Source: an uncultured Acidimicrobiales bacterium
GTDB taxonomy: Bacteria > Actinomycetota > Acidimicrobiia > Acidimicrobiales > SZUA-35
Reading direction: 5' to 3'
DNA: 36,687 nucleotides
NCBI GenBank assembly: GCA_937930695.1
Contig: CALHCB010000121.1
Coordinates: 1-36,687, forward strand
This document shows, piece after piece, positions 15,725 to 23,640 of this stretch. The notes under the pieces were generated by a model. It saw only the letters and a program-made list of their open reading frames with translations, ran no database searches and was not told the origin of the DNA. The number at the start of each line of letters is the position of its first letter. The stretch's first letter is position 1. The translations under genes and the position numbers were made by a program.

Positions 15725-16465
15725 CTAGCCCGGCGCAAGATCGGTTTCGGTCACCTTGGTCCGGAGGTCCTCGGCGAAGAAGCGTTCGAGCCGACTGCCT
15801 CGCCAGGTAGTTCGTTCGATCAGCACACCGACGGTTTCGTCGAAGCACCATCGTGAGAGCTGTCCCCAGGTCCCCGAGGTTGTTGGTTCCCGAGCTGAGA
15901 CGACCCAACACCCCTCGTCCTCCCACAGCTCATACTCAGAGTCGTCGCCGTCGATTCGGCGCTCGATGAGGGCGAGTCGGGCGCTCAGCGATGGACTCGC
16001 CGCGGGATCCGTGCACAGATAGACACCGGACTGTTGCCGTTCGCACGATCGCTGTCCCGATGGACCAATCGACAGGGCAGAGGTCCCGACCTGATCGAGC
16101 TCCCGATCATCGAGAATGGCCCGGCGGACCGAGATCGAAGAAAAGGGAATGCCAATGGGGGATCGGATGTCCACCGCTGCGCCGGGCGCGACCTCGTAGA
16201 TCTCGAGGAACCCGTCGAGCGCGTGATCAGTGCTGAGGTGGGTTCTCCATGCCTGCACGAATTGATCTGGGTCGCCGGGCGAGGATGGCACGAGGGTGTC
16301 TCGGATCGTTGGGATCGCAGTTGTCTCTGGCGTTTCCCCTTGTGACGTTGCGGGCCCAAGGTCCGAATCGCTGGCGGTGGATTGACCGAACACGACGAAC
16401 GCGCCAATCACCAACAATGCGCCGATGATCAGCGCCAAAATCAATTCGAGGCCGCGTTCCGCCAT
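15725..16465 (-). CDS. Membrane-anchored extracytoplasmic protein, unknown
   Basis: Predicted 246 aa from ATG 16463-16465, preceded by a good AGAGGAG site about 10 nt upstream. A near-N-terminal helix (LELILALIIGALLVIGAFVV) acts as an uncleaved anchor. The outside region starts with a Thr/Pro-rich stalk and continues as a compact domain with four Cys (SCERQQ, YLCTD, GCWVV, RWCFD), which could form two disulfides. No family was recognised. It diverges from the Nudix gene. The Cys-containing outer domain suggests a secreted fold, perhaps a sensor or lipid-binding domain, but this is a guess. Confidence 0.75.
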   Translation of the reverse strand: MAERGLELILALIIGALLVIGAFVVFGQSTASDSDLGPATSQGETPETTAIPTIRDTLVPSSPGDPDQFVQAWRTHLSTDHALDGFLEIYEVAPGAAVDIRSPIGIPFSSISVRRAILDDRELDQVGTSALSIGPSGQRSCERQQSGVYLCTDPAASPSLSARLALIERRIDGDDSEYELWEDEGCWVVSAREPTTSGTWGQLSRWCFDETVGVLIERTTWRGSRLERFFAEDLRTKVTETDLAPG

Positions 16466-16557
16466 GGGGCCCAGTCTCCTCTGATCGACCGCTCGAGCTG
16501 GGCATTTGGAAGTGAAAGTCCGTCCGGATCAATGCGGCTGCGTTCACGAGTGGTGTC

Positions 16558-16563
16558 TATGTT
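16558..16563 (+). promoter_or_regulatory. Candidate -10 hexamer before the Nudix gene
   Basis: TATGTT, then 6 nt, then GTG 16570: a leaderless arrangement. No clear -35. Confidence 0.35.
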
Positions 16564-16569
16564 GATCGA

Positions 16570-17271
16570 GTGACCGTTGACCCACCGCCCGAAACAGACT
16601 CTGACCTCATCCCAGCGGCGACCGTGCTGTTGTTGCGAGATGGGCCGACCGGTCTCGAAACGGCGATGCTGCGAAGAAACTCCAAGATCGCCTTCGGTGG
16701 AATGTGGGTTTTCCCCGGGGGCAAAGTTGACGAGCACGAGCGAAATCCCGACGACGTCGAAGGATCTGCTCGCGTTGCCGCAGCCCGCGAAGTTGAAGAA
16801 GAAACCGGGCTCTACGTGGGAGTCGAGGATCTCGTGCCGTGGTCCTATTGGATTCCGCCCCAGATGGCGGCCATGACCACGAAGGGTCCTCGCCGCCGGT
16901 TTTCGACCTGGTTCTTTGCCATTCGTTCGCCCTCGGATGACATTCTGATCGATGACGGCGAGATCAAGGACCACGCGTGGATGTCCCCGCAGGAGGCGAT
17001 GGCGAAGCGCAACAGTGGCGATATCGAATTGGTGCCGCCAACATGGGTGACGCTCCATGAACTCGCCGCCCACGACTCCGTCGACAGCGCGCTTGCCTGG
17101 TCGGCAGGCCGGGCGTCAGAGAAGTTCGAGACCCGACCCATGCCCGGCAAACCCATGGTGGTCAGCTGGCACGGCGACGCTGGCTATACGTCAGGCGATC
17201 GGGATGCCGAAGGCCCCCGTCACCGCTTGGTGATGGACGATGCAGGCTGGCAGTACCTCAGAGATTCCTGA
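16570..17271 (+). CDS. Nudix hydrolase, NUDT19-like, with insert in the Nudix box
   Basis: Predicted 233 aa, GTG start. The Nudix motif is split: GGKVDEHE supplies the leading Gly and first Glu, then 15 residues instead of 7 precede REVEEETGL. An upstream strand (AATVLLLRDGPTGLETAMLR) and FGGMWVFPGG are typical of the family. Such inserts are known in the NUDT19/RP2 group of CoA-diphosphatase-like enzymes. It hydrolyses a nucleoside diphosphate linked to another moiety; the substrate is unknown. The C-terminal third (WMSPQEAMAKRNSGDIELVP) matches the same subgroup. It precedes the ABC exporter pair by 42 bp. Confidence 0.88.
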   Translation: MTVDPPPETDSDLIPAATVLLLRDGPTGLETAMLRRNSKIAFGGMWVFPGGKVDEHERNPDDVEGSARVAAAREVEEETGLYVGVEDLVPWSYWIPPQMAAMTTKGPRRRFSTWFFAIRSPSDDILIDDGEIKDHAWMSPQEAMAKRNSGDIELVPPTWVTLHELAAHDSVDSALAWSAGRASEKFETRPMPGKPMVVSWHGDAGYTSGDRDAEGPRHRLVMDDAGWQYLRDS

Positions 17272-17313
17272 GCGTCAGTCGTCGTCATCCCCGTAATCCA
17301 TCTGGGGGTTTCG

Positions 17314-19173
17314 GTGCAACCCGGCTATGAAGGACGGGTGGCACGGGGAGCCAAAGACGACGTGGAAGAGGATGAGGCTCCCGCTCCTTCGACGCGCTCG
17401 CCAGGATGGCAATTGCTCATCCAAGCATTGCGTGAGCAGCGACGGGGCTTGTTCGTCGGCATGGTGGTCGCATTGTGTTGGACGGCGGTCCGGGTCTCGG
17501 TCCCCAGTCTCATCCGGTTGGGAATTGATCGAGGTGTTCAGGGCGACGATCCACTTTGGCGATGGTCGGCGATCATCATTGCGGTTGGTTCCCTGAGCGG
17601 GATCTTCTTGGGATTGCGTCGCTACGTAGCGTTTCGGAACGCCCGTCGAGTCGAAGCTCGATATCGCGACCGACTCTTCGCCCACATTCAACGTCTTCAC
17701 ATCGCCTACCACGACGTAACCGCGACGGGCGAGCTCATGAGTCGGGCCAACACCGACCTCCAGCAGTTTCAGAACGTGGTCACGATGGTTCCCATCACGA
17801 CGGGAAACTTCTTGATCGTGATCGCCGTGGTGGTCGTCATGCTGATCATCAATCCCGTGCTTGCGCTCCTGGCCTTGATTGGCCTGCCGTTCGTGAACGT
17901 CCTTGGTCGGCGCTTCTCTCAGAAGCTGCACCCGGCAGTGCTTGCGGTCCAGCGAGAGTCTGCGCAGTTGGCCGGCGTCGTCGAGGAAACGGTTGCGGGA
18001 ATTCGCGTGGTCAAGGGCTTTGGGGCCGAGCCGGTGCAGGCCGAGAAGCTGCACGTCGAGGCTGACGACGTGTACCGCGAGGCCATGGATGTCTCCCGCA
18101 TACGGTCTCGCTATCTGCCGGCGATCGAGCTGATGCCGAACCTCGGACTCGTCATGGTTCTGGGCTACGGCGGACATCTCGTCATCGAAGGCGATCTCAC
18201 CGTAGGGGAGCTCGTCGGATTCAACCTGTATGTCCTCATGCTCATCCAGCCGCTGCGCATGCTGGGAATGGTGGTGGCCCAAGGCCAACGGGCCGCCGCA
18301 GCGGGCGAACGTATCGCCGAGGTGCTGTCGACCGCCCCGAAGATCGTCGATCCGGTCCATCCGAAACATCTTCCGAGCTCGGCGGGTGGCGGCTCGGTCG
18401 AGTTCCGGAGCGTGACGTTCGGGTATCGATCTGAGCTGCATGAGGATCGTCTACGGGCTGAGGTGCCGGTGCTGCGGGCCCTGGATCTCAAGATCGAGTC
18501 CGGTGAGACCGTGGCAATCGTTGGCTCAACGGGTTGCGGCAAGAGCACCATCGCCCGCCTTCTGCCGAGGTTCTATGACGTCACCGATGGTGCGGTGCTG
18601 CTTGATGGCATTGACGTTCGGCATTTGACCCGCCATGAGTTGCGCCAGGCGGTATCGCTCGTCTTCGAAGACACCTTCCTGTTCAGCGGTTCAGTGCGCG
18701 ACAACATTGCGTTCGCCGATCCCGATGCAGATGATGCGGCAGTCCGCAAAGCTGCGGAACTCGCGGGAGCAGCGGAGTTCATCGACTCGCTTCCCGAAGG
18801 CTTTGACACCGAGCTGGGGGAGCGAGGCTTTTCGCTGTCCGGCGGGCAGCGTCAACGTCTGGCCATTGCTCGGTCTCTGGTTGCCGATCCGCGGGTGCTG
18901 ATTCTCGACGACGCGACGTCGGCTGTTGATCCAACGAAGGAACACGAGATCCGTGATGCCATGGCAGAAGTCATGGACGGTCGGACGACCATCGTGATTG
19001 CGCACCGCCCCGCGACGATTGCGCTCGCTGATCGAGTTGTGTTGATGGACGAAGGCGTGATTGTGGCGAATGGAACACACGAGGAACTCTTGGCCTCGAA
19101 CGGTCGCTATCGAGAAGTTTTGGCTGCGGTTCCTGAAGAAGACTCCGACGCCGACGAAACGGCGGCCGTCTAA
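17314..19173 (+). CDS. ABC exporter half-transporter (degenerate-site subunit)
   Basis: Predicted 619 aa, GTG start with GGGGG upstream. The N-terminal ~330 residues are an exporter-type six-helix domain (LFVGMVVALCWTAVRVSVPS, NFLIVIAVVVVMLIINPVLA). The nucleotide-binding domain has Walker A GSTGCGKST (near 403), a Q-loop with Glu in place of Gln (LVFEDTFLFSG), a normal signature LSGGQRQRLAIAR, and a Walker B ending LILDDATSAVD, where Asp replaces the catalytic Glu. The H-loop His is kept (IAHRPATIA). Those changes mark the non-hydrolysing partner of heterodimeric exporters such as TM287/288. The stop overlaps the next gene's ATG (TAATG). Substrate unknown; a drug or lipid is usual. Confidence 0.95.
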   Translation: MQPGYEGRVARGAKDDVEEDEAPAPSTRSPGWQLLIQALREQRRGLFVGMVVALCWTAVRVSVPSLIRLGIDRGVQGDDPLWRWSAIIIAVGSLSGIFLGLRRYVAFRNARRVEARYRDRLFAHIQRLHIAYHDVTATGELMSRANTDLQQFQNVVTMVPITTGNFLIVIAVVVVMLIINPVLALLALIGLPFVNVLGRRFSQKLHPAVLAVQRESAQLAGVVEETVAGIRVVKGFGAEPVQAEKLHVEADDVYREAMDVSRIRSRYLPAIELMPNLGLVMVLGYGGHLVIEGDLTVGELVGFNLYVLMLIQPLRMLGMVVAQGQRAAAAGERIAEVLSTAPKIVDPVHPKHLPSSAGGGSVEFRSVTFGYRSELHEDRLRAEVPVLRALDLKIESGETVAIVGSTGCGKSTIARLLPRFYDVTDGAVLLDGIDVRHLTRHELRQAVSLVFEDTFLFSGSVRDNIAFADPDADDAAVRKAAELAGAAEFIDSLPEGFDTELGERGFSLSGGQRQRLAIARSLVADPRVLILDDATSAVDPTKEHEIRDAMAEVMDGRTTIVIAHRPATIALADRVVLMDEGVIVANGTHEELLASNGRYREVLAAVPEEDSDADETAAV

Positions 19174-20960
19174 TGGGTTGGCTTCAGGGCGGCGTCACCG
19201 AAGAAGACCGGCTTGACCTCACCGCCACGGGAGAGGTGCTCTCTCGAACGCTGCGGCTTCTCGGTCCGTACCGACGTCGGGCCTTTGGGGCGTTCCTGCT
19301 GTTGGTTGCCTGGACCGGGACGATTCTCGCTGGTCCGTTCTTTGTCGGTCGGGCCATCGACGGCGGCATCCGGGCCGGCGATCGAGGAGCCCTCTACAGC
19401 TCGGTCGTTGCCTACTTCGTCGCGGCCTGCCTTGGCTACTTCCTCTACCGGTTCGCCATCGTGACCCTGGCTGCGGTTGGGGAGAACTTCTTGCGAGACC
19501 TGCGGCGTCGTGTGTTTGGTCGAATGCTCGATCAGTCGCTTGGCTTCTATGACCGGGAGAAGTCGGGCGTTCTCGTTTCTCGCATGACCTCCGATGTCGA
19601 TTCGCTCTCCGAGCTGGTGCAGTTCGGTCTGCTGATGTTCACCGGTGCAGCACTGCAGTTGTTGGGATCGATGGTGGCGCTCGGTCTGCTCAGCGGGCGA
19701 TTGTTGTTGATCTGCCTCGTCTCGGTGCCGGTGGTTGCCGTGGCTTCGATCAAGTTTCAACGTGACTCGAATCGCGCCTACCTCGACGTACGCGATCGAA
19801 TCGGGCTCACCCTTTCGGCGTTGCAAGAGGGCATCGCGGGTGTCCGTATCGTGCAGGCCTTTGCCCGTGAGGATCTCGAGGCCGAGCGGTTCGCCCGCAC
19901 CAATCGCGAGCTGTACCGCTCGCACATGCAATCGGTGAAGGTCGCGGCCTGGTATCTGCCCATCATTGATATTGCAGGCACGGTCACCACCGCGGTAGCT
20001 ATTGGCGTCGGTGGGTGGCTTGTGCGAGACGGGCAGATGTCGATCGGAACGGTCGTTGCATTCATCCTGCTCCTGCAGGGGCTTTTCGAACCGGTGCAAC
20101 AGCTCAGCCAGTTGTTCAACCTGGTGCAGTCAGCAACCGCGTCGCTGGCCAAGCTCTTCAGTTTGATCGATGAACCAATTGACGTGTCCGACGCGGATCA
20201 GCCGGTGGACTTTCCATCCACGGGTTCGATCGCAGTCGAGAAACTTGCCTTCGGCTACCGAGACGGTCCGATGATCTTGAGTGATGTCGATCTCGAAATT
20301 GCGGAAGGCGAGCGTATTGCGTTCGTTGGACCGACGGGTGCAGGCAAGTCGACGTTGGCCAAGTTGATCGCACGGCTCTATGACCCATCGGGGGGATCGA
20401 TCCGTTTCGGCGGCATCGATCTGCGAGACGGACGCACGCGTGACATTCGCAATCGGGTCCTCGTCGTGCCTCAAGAGGGTCACCTGTTCGCTGGGACCAT
20501 TGCCGACAACATTCGAATCGCTCGCCCGGAGGCGAGTGATTCACACATTCGCGCGGCGTTGGACCGGATCGGTGTGCTCGATCGAATCGAGAACTTTGAA
20601 GATGGCTTGCAGACAGAGGTCCGCGAAGGGGGTAGCCGCTTGTCGGCCGGCGAACGACAGTTGGTCTCGTTGGCTCGCGCCGCGCTGGCCGACCCGGCGG
20701 TGCTCGTTCTCGACGAGGCAACGTCCAGCCTCGATCCTGGAACCGAACTCATCGTCGAGGATGCGCTCGAACAACTGATGCAAGGACGAACCGTGATTGC
20801 CATCGCCCACCGTTTGTCGACCTCGGAGCGCTGCGATCGTGTGGCCGTCATTGCTGACGGTGGGATCGCCGAGATCGGTCCTCACGATGAACTTGTCGCG
20901 CAGGGTGGACGGTACGCGGCACTGTTCGAGGCATGGGAACGCGGCCTCACGGGCGAGTGA
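19173..20960 (+). CDS. ABC exporter half-transporter (catalytic subunit)
   Basis: Predicted 595 aa, starting inside the stop codon of its partner. Six transmembrane helices (AFGAFLLLVAWTGTILAGPF; LYSSVVAYFVAACLGYFLYR) are followed by coupling segment GIAGVRIVQAFAREDLEAER. In the nucleotide-binding domain, Walker A is GPTGAGKST (near 386), the Q-loop is a normal VVPQEGHLFAGT, the signature is altered to LSAGERQ (near 490), and Walker B ends LVLDEATSSLD with the catalytic Glu. The altered signature would face the degenerate Walker sites of the partner, while its own Walker sites pair with the partner's intact LSGGQ. So one of two ATP sites should hydrolyse. The pair resembles Rv1272c/Rv1273c of mycobacteria. 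Confidence 0.95.
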   Translation: MGWLQGGVTEEDRLDLTATGEVLSRTLRLLGPYRRRAFGAFLLLVAWTGTILAGPFFVGRAIDGGIRAGDRGALYSSVVAYFVAACLGYFLYRFAIVTLAAVGENFLRDLRRRVFGRMLDQSLGFYDREKSGVLVSRMTSDVDSLSELVQFGLLMFTGAALQLLGSMVALGLLSGRLLLICLVSVPVVAVASIKFQRDSNRAYLDVRDRIGLTLSALQEGIAGVRIVQAFAREDLEAERFARTNRELYRSHMQSVKVAAWYLPIIDIAGTVTTAVAIGVGGWLVRDGQMSIGTVVAFILLLQGLFEPVQQLSQLFNLVQSATASLAKLFSLIDEPIDVSDADQPVDFPSTGSIAVEKLAFGYRDGPMILSDVDLEIAEGERIAFVGPTGAGKSTLAKLIARLYDPSGGSIRFGGIDLRDGRTRDIRNRVLVVPQEGHLFAGTIADNIRIARPEASDSHIRAALDRIGVLDRIENFEDGLQTEVREGGSRLSAGERQLVSLARAALADPAVLVLDEATSSLDPGTELIVEDALEQLMQGRTVIAIAHRLSTSERCDRVAVIADGGIAEIGPHDELVAQGGRYAALFEAWERGLTGE

Positions 20961-21011
20961 CGAGCACCCCTCGCGATTGATGCAAAAGGTCACCGCGTGA
21001 CCGCTGACCGT

Positions 21012-21039
21012 GACGAAAACGAGGGTTTTGCCGTTCGTC
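21012..21039 (+). terminator. Nested hairpin between ABC operon and helicase
   Basis: GACGAA (21012-21017) pairs with TTCGTC (21034-21039). Inside, AAAAC and GTTTT (21016-21020, 21025-21029) can form a hairpin with loop GAGG. It is a plausible terminator of the exporter operon; folded by eye. Confidence 0.4.
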
Positions 21040-21102
21040 GCCCTACGTTGAAAGCTTGCTCGTGCCCAATCCGGGGTCTGGGCCCGAACGGAAGTTCTCA
21101 AA

Positions 21103-22650
21103 ATGTCAGTCCCCTCCTCGTCGGTTTCCGACGAAACCTTTGCGTCGCTTGGCGTTCCCGCCCCAATGGTCGCGGCCCTCGATCGAGAGGGAATCACCTC
21201 TCCGTTCGAAATCCAGGTCGCCACGATTCCCGATGCTTTGGACGGTCGAGACGTCCTTGGCCGCGCCCCCACCGGGTCGGGCAAAACGCTGGCATTCGGC
21301 ATTCCGATGCTCGCCGGTCTGCAAGAAGGTCGGCGCAAATACCCACGGGGCTTGATCCTCTCGCCGACTCGCGAGCTCGCCGAGCAGATTCGACGCGAAC
21401 TACAGCCGCTGGCTGCATCGCGTGGTCGTTCGATCCTGACGATTTACGGCGGCGTGGGTTTCGGCAACCAACTCAAGGGCCTCCGGGCTGGCGTTGACCT
21501 GCTCGTGGCCTGTCCTGGACGGCTCGAAGATTTGATCAGTCAGGGCGAAGTCTCGCTCAGCGAAGTCGATTCGGTCGTTGTCGACGAGGCCGACCGCATG
21601 GCCGACATGGGGTTCCTTCCTGCCGTGCGCCGCATCCTCGATCTGACCGCAAAGAAGCGTCAGACCGTGTTGTTCTCCGCGACACTGGACAAAGAAGTCA
21701 AGGTCCTGATCGACAACTATCAGCACAAGCCGGTGACCCATCAGGTCGGCGACGTCGAACCTGACCTCAGCACCGTTGAGCATCGGTTCATTCTTGCGGA
21801 GAAGACCGACAAGCTGCGGCTGGCGGCAGACCTGATCGACGATGCCGGTCCCACGATGATTTTCTGCCGTACCCGGCACGGCGTTGACAGAGTCGCTCGC
21901 CAACTCAAACGCGCCGGAGTCAAGGCTGGATGGATCCATGGCGGCCGATCCCAAAACCAGCGAGACGCAGCGCTGGTTGCCTTCACGAACAACAAGGTGC
22001 AAGCGCTGGTGGCAACAGACGTCGCAGCCCGCGGCATTCACGTCGATGGGGTCGCTCGGGTCATCCATTACGATCCGCCCGCAGACCACAAGGATTACAT
22101 TCACCGCTCCGGTCGGACGGCCAGAGCCGGTGCCGGTGGCTCCGTTGTGTCCTTTGTCGACAACGAGCAGCGCAAGGCAGTTGGCAAGTTGATCAAGATG
22201 GTCGGCCTTCCTCCGACCGACTTCGAGGCAATGCCGGAACTTCGTGAACGCGAAACACCAAAGTGGGTCGAAAAAGAAGATCAGGGTCGCGGAGACAGCC
22301 GTCGCCCTCGCAACGGCAGCGGTCAGAAGCGCTCGAATGGGTCCAAGCAGCGGGCGAACAAGCGTGCCGGACAGACTCGTCAGGACCGCGGTTCGGCAGG
22401 GGCCAGCTCCCACGAGGGCGGTTCTCAGGAAACGTCTGGCGACGATCGCCCGGCGCGGTCCAACGGTTCGGGCAATGGCGGGCGAACTCGCCCCTCAGGT
22501 TCCAAGCCGGGTTCCAAGGGCGGTCCGGGAAAGCGCGGTGGGAAGGCGAACGCCTCGAAGCGGTCCGGGAAACCACGGCCAAAGGCTCGACGCTCGGGTG
22601 GCGGAGCCAAGTCATCGTCGAAGCCCAGTGGGCCTCGCAGCGACGGCTAG
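21103..22650 (+). CDS. DEAD-box ATP-dependent RNA helicase (RhlE/DeaD type)
   Basis: Predicted 515 aa; GGAAG precedes the ATG. Motifs in order: Q motif (GITSPFEIQ), I APTGSGKT, Ia PTRELAEQI, II VDEADRM (DEAD), III SAT, IV MIFCRT, V ATDVAARGIHV, VI HRSGRTARAG. The helicase core ends near residue 375. A basic Gly/Ser/Arg/Lys-rich tail of about 130 residues follows, typical of RNA-chaperone helicases. It likely remodels ribosomal or messenger RNA; cold-induced expression is common in the family but not shown here. It stands alone, after a hairpin downstream of the exporter operon. Confidence 0.95.
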   Translation: MSVPSSSVSDETFASLGVPAPMVAALDREGITSPFEIQVATIPDALDGRDVLGRAPTGSGKTLAFGIPMLAGLQEGRRKYPRGLILSPTRELAEQIRRELQPLAASRGRSILTIYGGVGFGNQLKGLRAGVDLLVACPGRLEDLISQGEVSLSEVDSVVVDEADRMADMGFLPAVRRILDLTAKKRQTVLFSATLDKEVKVLIDNYQHKPVTHQVGDVEPDLSTVEHRFILAEKTDKLRLAADLIDDAGPTMIFCRTRHGVDRVARQLKRAGVKAGWIHGGRSQNQRDAALVAFTNNKVQALVATDVAARGIHVDGVARVIHYDPPADHKDYIHRSGRTARAGAGGSVVSFVDNEQRKAVGKLIKMVGLPPTDFEAMPELRERETPKWVEKEDQGRGDSRRPRNGSGQKRSNGSKQRANKRAGQTRQDRGSAGASSHEGGSQETSGDDRPARSNGSGNGGRTRPSGSKPGSKGGPGKRGGKANASKRSGKPRPKARRSGGGAKSSSKPSGPRSDG

Positions 22651-22744
22651 CAGCGGTGGATCGGCCTGAGTCGGTTCGCGTCGCTAGTGAAGGGCATCTG
22701 TAGTTGAAAAGAAGTGGCACGTTTCGGCGCGCACCGATGGATGC

Positions 22745-23581
22745 ATGATCGACAATCGACAGATGACGGATTCAGATCTTGGCCGGTCCTTTCTCGAACT
22801 TCACCAACCGGGTAGCCCGCTCCTGCTGCCGAATCCATGGGATCGAGGATCAGCGCTGGCGCTCCAGGGCGCAGGGTTCGCGGCTCTGGCCACGACGAGC
22901 AGTGGGTTCGCCGGAACACTGGGTCGTCTCGATGGAGCAATCACCCTCGATGAGTCAATTGTCCACGCAGGTGATCTTGTCTCCGTGGTCGACGTACCGA
23001 TCTCATGCGATTTCGAGAACGGTTTTGCCGCCGACCCCGGCGCAGTGGCGGAGAACGTCGGCCGATTGTTGGATTCCGGCGTCGCCGGATTCTCGATCGA
23101 GGACTACGACCCCGCTGGCTTTCTCTATGACTCCGCGTTGGCCGTAGATCGGGTCGCGGCTGCGGTCCAAGCGGCACGTTCCTGCGGCAGAACAGTTGTT
23201 GTGACGGCGCGGGCGGAGAATCATCTGCGGGGTGTAGATGACCTCGGCGACACGATTGATCGTCTCCAGCGATTCGCCGCAGTGGGTGCCGACGTGCTGT
23301 ATGCCCCTGGGCCGACAAGTCCGGAAACGATCGGGACCATTGTGGAGTCTGTTGATGTACCCGTAAATGTCTTGGCCATGCCAGGCGCACCGGCGGTTTC
23401 GGTCTTGGCCGAACTGGGAGTCGCTCGAGTTTCCGTCGGCGGTGGGTTCATGCTCGCCGCCATGGGAGGTCTCGCCGACGCGGCGCGCGAGTTGTTGGAG
23501 GAAGGTACGACCTCGTTCTGGGAGCAAGCCGGGCGCGGCGCACAGGCGAGGGCCCACTTTTCTGGGCGAATGGAGACCTAA
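22745..23581 (+). CDS. Isocitrate lyase/PEP mutase superfamily enzyme
   Basis: Predicted 278 aa from ATG 22745; ATG 22763 (MTDSDLGRSF) is an equally possible start. The barrel motifs of the superfamily are present: LLLPNPWDRGSALAL, ALATTSSGFAGTLG, VDVPISCDFENGF with the metal-binding Asp/Glu, GVAGFSIEDYDP, VVTARAENHL and LGVARVSVGGG. It lacks the isocitrate-lyase KKCGH signature. The family cleaves or forms C-C or C-P bonds next to a carboxylate (PEP mutase, 2-methylisocitrate lyase, oxaloacetate hydrolase); this subgroup is usually uncharacterised. It stands alone between the helicase and antiporter genes, giving no pathway context. Confidence 0.85.
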   Translation: MIDNRQMTDSDLGRSFLELHQPGSPLLLPNPWDRGSALALQGAGFAALATTSSGFAGTLGRLDGAITLDESIVHAGDLVSVVDVPISCDFENGFAADPGAVAENVGRLLDSGVAGFSIEDYDPAGFLYDSALAVDRVAAAVQAARSCGRTVVVTARAENHLRGVDDLGDTIDRLQRFAAVGADVLYAPGPTSPETIGTIVESVDVPVNVLAMPGAPAVSVLAELGVARVSVGGGFMLAAMGGLADAARELLEEGTTSFWEQAGRGAQARAHFSGRMET

Positions 23582-23640
23582 AACCCCCGCTTGGGCACCG
23601 GGTCCGTCGTGGCGGTCGGTGGCGACTATTCTGATGGGCC

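Noticed and set aside
17275..18441. Minus-strand frame of 388 codons over the first ABC gene
   Set aside because: Antisense shadow of a clear ABC exporter; its composition is unnatural and it has no domain.
19170..20099. Minus-strand frame of 309 codons over the second ABC gene
   Set aside because: Antisense shadow, with no ribosome binding site or motif.
21400..22413. Minus-strand frame of 337 codons over the helicase gene
   Set aside because: Antisense to a DEAD-box gene with every motif intact.
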